The notes beneath the pieces were generated by a model. It worked only from the letters and a program-made list of their open reading frames with translations. It did not search any database and was not told the origin of the DNA. Position numbers and translations under genes: made by a program. This document shows, in pieces, positions 17,313 to 25,905 of a stretch of DNA of 64,000 nt. This DNA comes from Flavobacteriaceae bacterium EG-1. GTDB taxonomy: Bacteria; Bacteroidota; Bacteroidia; Flavobacteriales; Flavobacteriaceae. The stretch spans positions 28,108 to 92,107 of the forward strand of contig NZ_WJPK01000002.1 of NCBI RefSeq assembly GCF_009649685.1, given 5' to 3'. Positions within the stretch are counted from its first letter, which is position 1; each line of letters opens with the position of its first letter.

Positions 17313-18586
17313 TGGAAAGTACGGCTAATAAAAAATCGTTTTTAAAAAAATTATTAGCCGTTATTTTAGCGTTTGGACCAGGCATTTTTGCAATTGGTTA
17401 TACTATTGGCACGGGTAGCGTTACCTCAATGATTGTCGCCGGAAGCACTTATGGCATGCAATTATTATGGGTCTTGCTATTGAGTTGCGTTTTCTCAGGC
17501 TTACTAATGTTTGCTTACGGTAATTTTGCACTAGTATCCGGTGAAACCGCCCTATATGCTTTTAAAAAGCATTTAAAATGGGGGAAACTAATAGCCATTC
17601 TGATCATTATTGGCATATCCTTTGGCCAATGGAATTCATTAATGGGCATCTTAGGTATTTCTGCAAATATAATTTTTGAAATCTTTTTAATTTATTTTCC
17701 AGATTTAGCAGGTTATCAATATGAGTCTGTATTACTAATTGCCATCACCGTAATCACTATATTTTATAGATTTCTACTTATTGGTAAATATGCCTTTTTT
17801 GAAAAGATTTTGGTCATTTTTGTCACCATTATGGGGCTCTCATTTATTATATCCCTTTTTATGGTATACCCGCTACCTGTAGAAGTGGCGAAAGGACTAA
17901 TACCCTCAATTCCAAAAGTAGAAGGTGGCCAAATGATGGTGGCTGCATTTGTTGGTACTACTATGGCAGCTGCTACTTTTTTATCGCGACCTTTATTTGT
18001 AAAAGGTAAAGGTTGGACTATTAAAAATCTAGCACAACAAAAAAAAGATTCTATAATTGCGGCTTGTTTGGTGTTCCTAATTAGTGCTTCTGTAATGGCA
18101 GTTGCATGCGGTGCATTATATCATCAAGGTGAACCAGTAACGAAAGTTTTAGACATGGTTAACACTTTAGAACCTGTAGCAGGCAAATTCGCTTTAACAC
18201 TTTTCTTTTTCGGCACATTAAGTGCAGGACTTTCATCAATTTTTCCTTGTCTGTTAATTGCGCCCATTTTAATTGCCGATTACCAATCTGGCGAATTAGA
18301 CACTACTTCCAAACAGTTCAAAATTATTACTGCATTCGCATGTCTTTTTGCGTTAATCGTTCCTGTTTTTGGCGCCAATCCCATAGAAATGCAAATTGTA
18401 TCTCAAGTATTTAATGTCTTTGTATTACCGTTAGTTATACTTGGAATTATACTTCTAATTAACAGCAAAAAAATAATGCGAGAATACAAAGCCTCTATTT
18501 GGCTTAACATAGGTTTATTCGCTGCTTTTTTCTTTGCTTGCGTAATATCTTATAACGGCTTAGTTGCACTTGCAGATTACTTTTAA
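17312..18586 (+). CDS. NRAMP-fold membrane protein lacking the metal-binding motifs
   Basis: This 424-residue protein has about 11 transmembrane helices and aligns with the NRAMP family over helix 1 (GPGIFAIGYTIGTGSVTSM, then AGSTYG and LLW). Metal-transporting NRAMPs have DPGN in helix 1 and MPH in helix 6; the matching positions here are GTGS (33-36) and AAA (219-221). It is therefore unlikely to carry divalent metal ions by the known mechanism. The start overlaps the eda stop by one base, so it is translationally coupled to the uronate pathway. A sugar-acid, pyruvate or cation-coupled role is possible but unproven. Confidence 0.75.
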   Translation: MESTANKKSFLKKLLAVILAFGPGIFAIGYTIGTGSVTSMIVAGSTYGMQLLWVLLLSCVFSGLLMFAYGNFALVSGETALYAFKKHLKWGKLIAILIIIGISFGQWNSLMGILGISANIIFEIFLIYFPDLAGYQYESVLLIAITVITIFYRFLLIGKYAFFEKILVIFVTIMGLSFIISLFMVYPLPVEVAKGLIPSIPKVEGGQMMVAAFVGTTMAAATFLSRPLFVKGKGWTIKNLAQQKKDSIIAACLVFLISASVMAVACGALYHQGEPVTKVLDMVNTLEPVAGKFALTLFFFGTLSAGLSSIFPCLLIAPILIADYQSGELDTTSKQFKIITAFACLFALIVPVFGANPIEMQIVSQVFNVFVLPLVILGIILLINSKKIMREYKASIWLNIGLFAAFFFACVISYNGLVALADYF

Positions 18587-18670
18587 TTTAATCTGAGTGG
18601 TGCTTACAATCATTTTTCTAAGGAAAATAAAATCACTCATGAACACAAGTAAATACCATAGAAATATCTT

Positions 18671-18702
18671 AAAAAAGAAACGAGTTCCATTTCTGGAACT
18701 CG
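18671..18702 (-). terminator. Intrinsic terminator of tRNA-Arg
   Basis: CGAGTTCC (18681-18688) and GGAACTCG (18695-18702) form a perfect 8-bp stem with a 6-nt loop. On the minus strand it is followed by TTTCTTTTTT (18680-18671). It begins 19 bases past the tRNA 3' end. Weak T-richness on the plus side may let it also stop the uronate operon. Confidence 0.8.
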
Positions 18703-18721
18703 CTTATATTTCACTTTTAAG

Positions 18722-18795
18722 TGATCGCGGCAGGATTCGAACCTGCGACCGTCTGCTTAGAAGGCAGATGCTCTATCCAGCTGAGCTACGCGACC
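18722..18795 (-). tRNA. tRNA-Arg (anticodon TCT)
   Basis: The minus strand folds into a 74-nt cloverleaf: acceptor GGTCGCG/CGCGATC with one G-T pair, D arm AGCTCAGCTGGATAGAGC, anticodon stem TCTGC/GCAGA with loop CTTCTAA, and T loop TTCGAAT. The discriminator base is A and CCA is not encoded. It reads AGA codons. A terminator follows it. Confidence 0.95.
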
Positions 18796-18830
18796 TGTTT
18801 TCTTAAGTGGCTGCAAATTTAATAAAAATT

Positions 18831-20261
18831 CTAGATTTTCGGCACCGAATCTGTAGCTATAAAAAAACTTTCTAGTTCTTTTGCTATTCCATCAATAATT
18901 TGGAGGTCAGGTTTTATTAATTTTAAATTATTTATCCCTTCATCCGTAATCTTACTTCCCCCTAAATATAGACTTTTCAAGCTGTTCATCTCTTTAAACA
19001 CTTTAATACTCTCATCCGTTATATCGGTATTAAAAACTTTTAAAAATTCTAATTTTTTTAATTGAAGAAGCAACTTAATTTCATTATCACCTACAGAAGT
19101 CTTATCAATTTCTAACCTTTCGAGGTTATTACAGGTAGTTATAAAAGTAAATTCGTTATCCGAAATTGGCAATCCGGATAAATCTAGTTCTATTATATTT
19201 TTAGCTATTTGATTTAAATTTAGCACCCAATTTGAATCATAAGTTGGCGGTTTATAAACATCGACACTTAAAGCATTAATGTTACTTGCAATTCTTTTAA
19301 TGGTGATATAATCGGTGGACAAATTATCAATAACACTATCTTTTAAAATGGGTAGATTTTCCCAACCTGAGGAGACCTCAGGTTTCATTAAACTCGTTAC
19401 TAAACTAACTAACGTCTCTGTATTTGGTAACTGATTTAATTTCAACGTATCACTTGCCCCTAATGCAATCCATCGTTCTATTATATTGATTTCACTTGTG
19501 GTCAGTTGTTTTTTACCTTCGGGTGGCATATGTTTTTCGTCATCTATTGGTAAATGCAATCTTTTTATTAACTCACTTTTTTCTATATCATACGGAATAA
19601 CAGTAGATCCAAATTCTCCTCCAGCTAAAACTCCTTCGAATGTATTTAATAATAATTCTCCCTTTTTTTTATTTGGATTATGACATGAAACACATTTGTC
19701 ATCCAAAATTTTACTCACAACATTTGCGAATATCAATGGATTTTCAGGAATACCCTCTTGTCTTTTCTCAATAGGAAGCGCCAAAAAATCTTCTCCATGG
19801 GTTACCATTCCACCAAAATGACCGGTTACTAGTACCAAAATTAAAATAATCCCTTGTATTATTTTAGGTATAATTCCATGTATTGCAAAAGTCGTACTAA
19901 GCCAATACCATATGGTTACTAATAAAGCTAAAGCACCACCTAACCATTGATGCCAAATTATCAATGAGCCTTTTATACCAGTTTCTTTACTGAGAAAGAA
20001 ACCTGAAATAGCTGTAACTAGAGTCAACAATACGGTAATTGTAAAAAGTAGTGGCGAAATATTTTTGTTTGTTAAACCTAAAAAAACACAAATTAACAAA
20101 AGGACAATTGGAAAATGTAATACTAAAGGATGCCAACGTCCAACCCAACCAACAAACCTAGGCAAGACTATATAGGAGTCAAAAATGAGACAAAAGACAA
20201 GAAATACTGTGAGCCCCAAAACCACATAATCCATCCCTTTATTCTTAGCGATATCTATCAT
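18831..20261 (-). CDS. DUF2231-type membrane / planctomycete-type cytochrome c / LRR protein
   Basis: This 476-residue protein has about five transmembrane helices in the first 150 residues, with the conserved HPLVLHFPIV segment of DUF2231-type membrane domains. A cytochrome c-like domain of the PSCyt1 kind follows, with haem motif CVSCH (Cys190, Cys193, His194) and the distal HMPPEGKKQL. The C-terminal third has leucine-rich repeats (LERLEIDKTSVGDNEI and ITDESIKVFKEM are two). It is anchored in the inner membrane with its haem outside. It ends the cluster that begins at 28257 and stands 3 bp after the DUF1501 gene. The three-gene set is common in Planctomycetes and some Bacteroidota; the substrate is unknown. 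Confidence 0.82.
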   Translation of the reverse strand: MIDIAKNKGMDYVVLGLTVFLVFCLIFDSYIVLPRFVGWVGRWHPLVLHFPIVLLLICVFLGLTNKNISPLLFTITVLLTLVTAISGFFLSKETGIKGSLIIWHQWLGGALALLVTIWYWLSTTFAIHGIIPKIIQGIILILVLVTGHFGGMVTHGEDFLALPIEKRQEGIPENPLIFANVVSKILDDKCVSCHNPNKKKGELLLNTFEGVLAGGEFGSTVIPYDIEKSELIKRLHLPIDDEKHMPPEGKKQLTTSEINIIERWIALGASDTLKLNQLPNTETLVSLVTSLMKPEVSSGWENLPILKDSVIDNLSTDYITIKRIASNINALSVDVYKPPTYDSNWVLNLNQIAKNIIELDLSGLPISDNEFTFITTCNNLERLEIDKTSVGDNEIKLLLQLKKLEFLKVFNTDITDESIKVFKEMNSLKSLYLGGSKITDEGINNLKLIKPDLQIIDGIAKELESFFIATDSVPKI

Positions 20262-20264
20262 TTG

Positions 20265-21728
20265 TTACGCTAAAAGGTCTTTAATAACATTACCAGCTAC
20301 GTCAGTCAAACGAAAACGACGCCCTTGATATTTGTAAATTAATTGTTCATGATTTATTCCCATTGTATGCATTAGGGTAGCATGAAAATCATTAATATGA
20401 ACAGGATTTTCAACTACATTATACCCAAATTCATCGGTCTGACCATAATTAAACCCTTGCTTTACCCCTCCACCGGCCATCCAAATACTAAAAGCTCTTG
20501 GATGATGATCACGACCATAATTTTCAGGATCAAATTTACCTTGTGCATAATTGCCCCTTCCAAATTCTCCGCCCCACACCACTAATGTATCATCTAACAT
20601 ACCACGTTGCTTTAAATCTAAAATAAGAGCGGCAGAAGCTTGATCTACATCTTTAGCTTGTCCTTTCATTTCATTATGCAAATTACCATGCTGATCCCAA
20701 CCTTGATGATATAATTGTATAAAACGAACTCCATTCTCGGCAAGTCTGCGTGCCTGTAATGCATTAGCTGCATATGTTCCAGGAACCTGACAATCTTCAC
20801 CATATAAATCAATAATTGATTGTGGCTCTTTTGAAATATCCATTACATCTGGAACGGACATTTGCATTCGATATGCCATTTCATATTGCGCAATACGCGA
20901 TTCAATTTCATCATCACCAGTATCTACATGATGTAATTTATTTAATGAAGACACATGATTGAGTAAATGACGTTTATCAGAACGCGAAAGACCGTCTGGA
21001 TCATTTAGATATAAAACTGGGTCCTTACCTGATCGCAATAGAACACCTTGATGCTTTGAATCTAAAAAACCACTCGACCATAATTTGGAATATAAACCTT
21101 GACTATTTCCTTTTCCTCTTGAGGTTAAAACAACAAAGGAAGGAAGGTTTTTATTTTCGCTTCCCAAACCATAACTCATCCAAGACCCCATACTTGGACG
21201 ACCTGAAATTTGACTTCCAGTTTGAAAAAAAGTGATTGCAGGGTCGTGATTTATAGCCTCGGTATGCATGCTACGAACTATTGTGATTTCATCTGCAATT
21301 TTCGCTATATGTGGAAAGAAATCGCTAATCCAAGTTTGGCTCTCACCATGTTGTTGAAAACCAATTTTTGGTGGCATTAGCGGAAACTTATCTTGGTTAG
21401 CCGTCATTCCTGTTAATCGTTGCCCATTACGAATAGAAGCTGGCAAATCTTCACCCATACGTTTGCGCAAAATAGGCTTATAATCAAATGTCTCTAATTG
21501 AGATGGTGCCCCCGCTTGAAATAAATAAATAATCCTCTTCGCTTTTGGAGCATAGTGAGGTATCCCTAAGGGTTGAGATAAAATACTTTCCGAAGAACCT
21601 TTAAACAAATCTGGAATTAACAATGAACCCAAGGCCAATGATCCGACACCCACACTCAATTGCGAAAAGAAATGCCGACGATTAATCTTTAAAGGGTTCT
21701 CAGACTTGTTTTTCTCTTTCTCCTTCAT
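20265..21728 (-). CDS. DUF1501 family protein (exported, alkaline-phosphatase/sulfatase-like fold)
   Basis: This 487-residue protein has a twin-arginine-type signal (NRRHFFSQ, then a hydrophobic stretch), so it is probably exported folded. DUF1501 proteins resemble the alkaline phosphatase/sulfatase superfamily. GAPSQLETFDYKP, the HDPAITFFQTGS block, the WDQHGNLH block and WGGEFGR near residue 390 are typical of the family. It stands 7 bp after the DUF1549/DUF1553 gene, its usual partner. The biochemical role of the pair is unsettled; oxidative or hydrolytic work on carbohydrates outside the cytoplasm is a common proposal. Confidence 0.85.
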   Translation of the reverse strand: MKEKEKNKSENPLKINRRHFFSQLSVGVGSLALGSLLIPDLFKGSSESILSQPLGIPHYAPKAKRIIYLFQAGAPSQLETFDYKPILRKRMGEDLPASIRNGQRLTGMTANQDKFPLMPPKIGFQQHGESQTWISDFFPHIAKIADEITIVRSMHTEAINHDPAITFFQTGSQISGRPSMGSWMSYGLGSENKNLPSFVVLTSRGKGNSQGLYSKLWSSGFLDSKHQGVLLRSGKDPVLYLNDPDGLSRSDKRHLLNHVSSLNKLHHVDTGDDEIESRIAQYEMAYRMQMSVPDVMDISKEPQSIIDLYGEDCQVPGTYAANALQARRLAENGVRFIQLYHQGWDQHGNLHNEMKGQAKDVDQASAALILDLKQRGMLDDTLVVWGGEFGRGNYAQGKFDPENYGRDHHPRAFSIWMAGGGVKQGFNYGQTDEFGYNVVENPVHINDFHATLMHTMGINHEQLIYKYQGRRFRLTDVAGNVIKDLLA

Positions 21729-21735
21729 TTCTAAA

Positions 21736-24078
21736 TTATTCTTTTGTGATCGTTTCGTCTAGATTGTAAATTACCTGAGCAGTTAGCATTAATGCAGCGG
21801 TTTTGGCTGTATCTACATTCAATTGCTCATATTCCCCTAAAGAAGCTAACTTTTGTGCATCATCTATATCATCCATATATAGTTCTACCGATTCATAGTA
21901 ATACTTTTCTAAGGTCAGTAATTCATCCTTTTTGGGAGCACGCACTAATATGCGCTGAAAGATTTCCTTAACTATATCAGGATTATTTTCATCTTCTATA
22001 AGTGTTCGTTGCGCCAAAACACGAGCAGCTTCTAAAATTTGAATATCATTTTGCAAAGCAAGCGCCTGTAATGGGGTGTTTGTTTTTTGCCTTCTAACTT
22101 CACAAAAATCACGATTAGGAGCATCAAAAATTGTCATGGTTGGAGGTGGTAAAGTACGCTTCCATAAGGTATACAATGAACGTCGATAAAGTTCCCCCCC
22201 ATCACCGCGTACATATTTGGTAAGCACCCCCCTATTCTCCCCTGCATTAGTTTCAGCCCACAATCCTTCAGGCTGGTAAGGCTTTACACTCGGGCCACCA
22301 ACCTCTGTATTTAACAAACCACTAGTTGCTAGAATATAATCACGAATCATTTCACCACTCATACGAAAACGTGGCACTCTTGCCAACAGTTTATTTTCGG
22401 GGTCAGATATTTTTAAATCAGCTCGCAAAATAGATTCTTGTTGATATGTAGCCGAGAGCATGATTTTCTTTATCAGGTATTGAATATCCCAATTGTGCTC
22501 CATAAAATCTACCGCCAACCAATCAAGCAAATCTGGATGTGTAGGTAAACTTCCTTGTACTCCAAAATCTTCAGAAGTTTCTACAATTCCTTTACCAAAA
22601 AGCATCGCCCATATTCTGTTTACAAACACCCTTGCCGTCAACGGGTTTTTTTTATCTACAATCCACTGGGCCAATCCCAACCTATTCTTTGGCAATTCAT
22701 TTGTGAATGGTAAAATATTCTCTGGTGCATTTGGCACTACAGAGTCGGTTGGCTGATCATATTCTCCCCTATTTAAAATGAAAGCTGTCTTTGGAGCAGA
22801 ATCATTCATCACCATTACATTAACCTGTTTTCCTTCTTCTAAATTTACAAAATCTAAAACACCTTCTACTTCCTTTGAAGTTACAGTAACATAAGGAGGG
22901 TCTGCAAAAAAATTTTCATTCTTTGCTTGAACTGCGTCCATCTGCAATCCTTTTTCGTTAACCTGATTGAAAAAAGAAAAGAATTCAAAATAATTTTTCT
23001 GTGATATTGCGTCATACTTATGATCATGGCAGCGTGCACATTCAAGAGTAAGACCTAAAATTCCTTTACCTAAAGTATTGGTTCGATCGATAACATAATT
23101 GGTTCGATACTCTTCTTGAATCACGCCACCTTCTTGAGTTATCGGATGATTTCTATTAAAACCTGTAGCTAGTATTTGCTCCATATTTGCATCGGGCAAT
23201 AGATCACCAGCTAGTTGCCAAGTTAAAAATTCATTATATGGCAAATTTTTATTAAAAGCATGTATTACCCAATCACGCCATGGCCACATGGTTCTATAAC
23301 TATCATCTTGATATCCATGAGAATCTGCATATCTCGCCACATCTAACCATGATTGCGTCATTCGCTCTCCATAAGCTGTAGTCGATAAAAATCTATCTAT
23401 AGCTTTTGGAATAATTTCATTTGAAGGTAAGTTTAATAATTCTTTCGTCTGTTCAATATTTGGAGGCAAACCAGTTAAATCCAAACTAATTCTGCGCACC
23501 AAAATTTCTTTAGAAGCTCTTTTTGAAGGCTGAATACCATGGTCATTCAACTTTTTCAAAATAAACCCATCTATCTCATTCTGTACCCAATCTGAAGTTT
23601 TATCTACTGGAACATCTTTTTTCTTGGGAATTATATAAGCCCAATGCTTTTGGAATTTCGCTCCTTGTTTTATCCACTTTTCAATAAGCCTTTTTTCATA
23701 AGAATTGAGACTCAATTTAGAGTCCACGGGTGGCATTATTTGATCTTCATCATCAGTTACTATTAATTGAAATGCTTTACTTTTATTTGGCCTTCCAGCA
23801 ACGAAGGCATATTCCCCCGAACTTTCTTTTAACTCTTCAAAAGCTGAATACTCCGTATCAAGTCTAAGTTTCGCTTTTCGTTTATTGGCATCTGGACCAT
23901 GACACGTGTAACAATTATCGGAAAGTATTGGCTTTATATGAAAATTGTAATCAACTTGTTCCGGAAGTTCAACATTTGCATAAATATCTTTATCAGAGCT
24001 AAAAGCACCATTTTTAATAGCATATATCAACCAAATTAATACACCAAAAATAAATACTAAAGAAAAAAATCGTTTCAT
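21736..24078 (-). CDS. PSCyt1-DUF1549-DUF1553 cytochrome protein
   Basis: This 780-residue protein has an N-terminal hydrophobic segment (about 4-22) as signal or anchor and a planctomycete-type cytochrome c domain with CYTCH (Cys56, Cys59, His60) and IMPPVDSKL. DUF1549 follows (about 165-370, with RRISLDLTGLPP and WLDVARYADSHGYQ). DUF1553 covers about 495-750 (LAQWIVDKKNPLTARVFVNR, DAPNRDFCEVRR, TPLQALALQND). A second CxxCH, CARCH, lies between them. It acts outside the cytoplasm, probably passing electrons to a partner cytochrome. It sits upstream of DUF1501 and the DUF2231/cytochrome gene on one transcript. Confidence 0.85.
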   Translation of the reverse strand: MKRFFSLVFIFGVLIWLIYAIKNGAFSSDKDIYANVELPEQVDYNFHIKPILSDNCYTCHGPDANKRKAKLRLDTEYSAFEELKESSGEYAFVAGRPNKSKAFQLIVTDDEDQIMPPVDSKLSLNSYEKRLIEKWIKQGAKFQKHWAYIIPKKKDVPVDKTSDWVQNEIDGFILKKLNDHGIQPSKRASKEILVRRISLDLTGLPPNIEQTKELLNLPSNEIIPKAIDRFLSTTAYGERMTQSWLDVARYADSHGYQDDSYRTMWPWRDWVIHAFNKNLPYNEFLTWQLAGDLLPDANMEQILATGFNRNHPITQEGGVIQEEYRTNYVIDRTNTLGKGILGLTLECARCHDHKYDAISQKNYFEFFSFFNQVNEKGLQMDAVQAKNENFFADPPYVTVTSKEVEGVLDFVNLEEGKQVNVMVMNDSAPKTAFILNRGEYDQPTDSVVPNAPENILPFTNELPKNRLGLAQWIVDKKNPLTARVFVNRIWAMLFGKGIVETSEDFGVQGSLPTHPDLLDWLAVDFMEHNWDIQYLIKKIMLSATYQQESILRADLKISDPENKLLARVPRFRMSGEMIRDYILATSGLLNTEVGGPSVKPYQPEGLWAETNAGENRGVLTKYVRGDGGELYRRSLYTLWKRTLPPPTMTIFDAPNRDFCEVRRQKTNTPLQALALQNDIQILEAARVLAQRTLIEDENNPDIVKEIFQRILVRAPKKDELLTLEKYYYESVELYMDDIDDAQKLASLGEYEQLNVDTAKTAALMLTAQVIYNLDETITKE

Positions 24079-24150
24079 ACTACATACAGCAATCTGTTGC
24101 CATCTCCTTAAATGTAGTAATTTTTAAGATAAAAAATTGAAGAACATTTA

Positions 24151-25347
24151 TTATAACCCTGCTTTTACCTGAACTTTTAAAGGATTTTTTAAACAATTGT
24201 AATAGTAAACAATTTCCTTTTCAGGGTTATTAGAATCTACATTAAATACTAAATAGGCATTTTTCTCATAGTATTGACTTCCACTAGGAAATGTTTGTGT
24301 TGTGTCTGACAAAACACGATTCCAATACCTGCCATTTTTAGAAGATCGAGTTATTTTAGTGTGGGGATTATGTAATGGTGAAAGATGACCACTTTTATTA
24401 GAATTTTCATATTCTAAGCGAATTGACCCAAAACCATAACCCTTTTCCATATTATAGAATGCTAACCAATTGGCATCATCAGCAATATGATTTTCTTCAA
24501 GAAAATCCAATTCATCTGAATATAAATTCAAATGATTAACAGAACCATCTTTTTTAGTATATGCGATATGCGTAAAAAGACTATCCATCGTCATTTCATC
24601 ATTTCGCAAAAGATTTAATTCCACCTCTTTTTCTACTGTCATAGTAGACTCAAATAAAAAATATGGTAAATCTGCATAAAATTTATATCTACCTTCAAGG
24701 TGAATTTCAGGCACGCTATCTGTAACACCTGCACGTTCTTTTACAATACTGTAAGCATTGTCTTTTATTTTGTTTTTCGACCCTATTGGTAGGTCTTCTA
24801 AATTGAAATAATACTCAGAACTTGATTTTGAAAAGTTTGGAGCCCAATGCATAGCAATGTGTCCTCTTCTTAAAAGTTGTTTGTTAAAATCTTTAAGAAC
24901 AACCCCATTTATTTGACCACCTCTATTATCATCCTCAGTACTAAAGGTAGCTTTGTACTTTAAATTATCTACCGTTAATTGATCTTTAGAAAGCATTGTC
25001 TTATTCTGAAATATTTTTGACTGCTCCCCTTTAACTATATTAACCTTGAAATTCTTTGTTTGATTAGCCGCTAGCGTAACTGGAAATATAATCTCATACT
25101 TATGTTGATACATTTCCAAATTTGAATTTACAATAGCTGCATAAGCTATAGTACCATCTTCAATATTTTTAAGTACAATCGACTCTTCATCAGTTAATTC
25201 ACGATCCAAATCAACACTTGCATTCACATAATCTAAATGCCGTTCATAACCTGCCGACTCCGTAACAATTATTTCAGCAATGTTCTTAGAATCGGAACAG
25301 CTTAAACATAAAAAAAATAAAATAATATTTACTAAAATCCATTTCAT
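24151..25347 (-). CDS. Unrecognised lipoprotein
   Basis: This 398-residue protein has a lipoprotein signal (FLCLSC, Cys17). I do not recognise the family. The body looks beta-rich, with many aromatic and charged residues such as RRGHIAMHWAPNFS and GYGFGSIRLEYENS. No haem, zinc or nucleotide motif was found. Its start overlaps the end of the YceI gene by 4 bp, so the two are translationally coupled. The next gene downstream, after about 70 bp, is the DUF1549/DUF1553 protein. The cluster suggests extracytoplasmic binding or processing of a carbohydrate or related compound, but this is only context. Confidence 0.7.
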   Translation of the reverse strand: MKWILVNIILFFLCLSCSDSKNIAEIIVTESAGYERHLDYVNASVDLDRELTDEESIVLKNIEDGTIAYAAIVNSNLEMYQHKYEIIFPVTLAANQTKNFKVNIVKGEQSKIFQNKTMLSKDQLTVDNLKYKATFSTEDDNRGGQINGVVLKDFNKQLLRRGHIAMHWAPNFSKSSSEYYFNLEDLPIGSKNKIKDNAYSIVKERAGVTDSVPEIHLEGRYKFYADLPYFLFESTMTVEKEVELNLLRNDEMTMDSLFTHIAYTKKDGSVNHLNLYSDELDFLEENHIADDANWLAFYNMEKGYGFGSIRLEYENSNKSGHLSPLHNPHTKITRSSKNGRYWNRVLSDTTQTFPSGSQYYEKNAYLVFNVDSNNPEKEIVYYYNCLKNPLKVQVKAGL

Positions 25348-25877
25348 TCTTTAGTGAATATCAAATTAAATTTGACTGTCACCTCAGGACCAACTACTAC
25401 TTGACCAAACATAGCCGTTGGGGGCTCTATTTGATAATCTTCAAGTTTAAGACCATATTCACCAGAAATTTTTAAATTTTCACCTACTGTAATTAAGTTA
25501 CTAGAAATTTCTACTTCCTGAGATTTGCCTGCTATTTCTAAAGTACCAACCAAAGTTGATTCATTCTTTAATTCTTTTAAATCAAAAATAACTTGGGGAT
25601 GCGTTTCTTTTTGTAAAGCTGCATGCATTTTTTTATCCATTGTCGCTCCACGTTCACTTTTAATATCAGCAACTGCAACTTCAAAAGTTACTGATTTAAG
25701 TAATTTAGAGTCCGTACTCAATGCTCCTTTTAAAGTATTAGCAGTCACTTCCCAATCATGAACGGTTGATGTTCCTTCAATGGAAAGCTTACTGTCATTT
25801 GACAAGATATATGAGTCTTGAGCAAACCCAGACACCATAGAGATTATAAATAGAAACGTAAAAAAAATATTCTTCAT
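25344..25877 (-). CDS. YceI-like lipocalin-fold protein
   Basis: This 177-residue protein has a Sec signal peptide (about 1-19, ending at GFAQ). The YceI domain pattern is clear: LSIEGTSTVHDWEVTA, the RGATMDKKMHAAL segment, VGTLEIAGKSQEV and the final KFNLIF strand. YceI proteins bind isoprenoid-like lipids such as quinones in the periplasm. Next to cytochrome-domain proteins, a quinone-handling role is plausible. Its stop overlaps the start of the next lipoprotein gene by 4 bp. Confidence 0.88.
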   Translation of the reverse strand: MKNIFFTFLFIISMVSGFAQDSYILSNDSKLSIEGTSTVHDWEVTANTLKGALSTDSKLLKSVTFEVAVADIKSERGATMDKKMHAALQKETHPQVIFDLKELKNESTLVGTLEIAGKSQEVEISSNLITVGENLKISGEYGLKLEDYQIEPPTAMFGQVVVGPEVTVKFNLIFTKE

Positions 25878-25905
25878 TTTGTAAAATATTATACTATCAA
25901 AATTT

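Noticed and set aside
17312..18586. Manganese or iron transporter (NRAMP) call
   Set aside because: The DPGN and MPH metal-binding motifs are replaced by GTGS and AAA.
18597..18806. 69-codon plus-strand reading frame
   Set aside because: It runs across the tRNA terminator and the tRNA-Arg gene; the protein-like end is an artefact of translating the tRNA.
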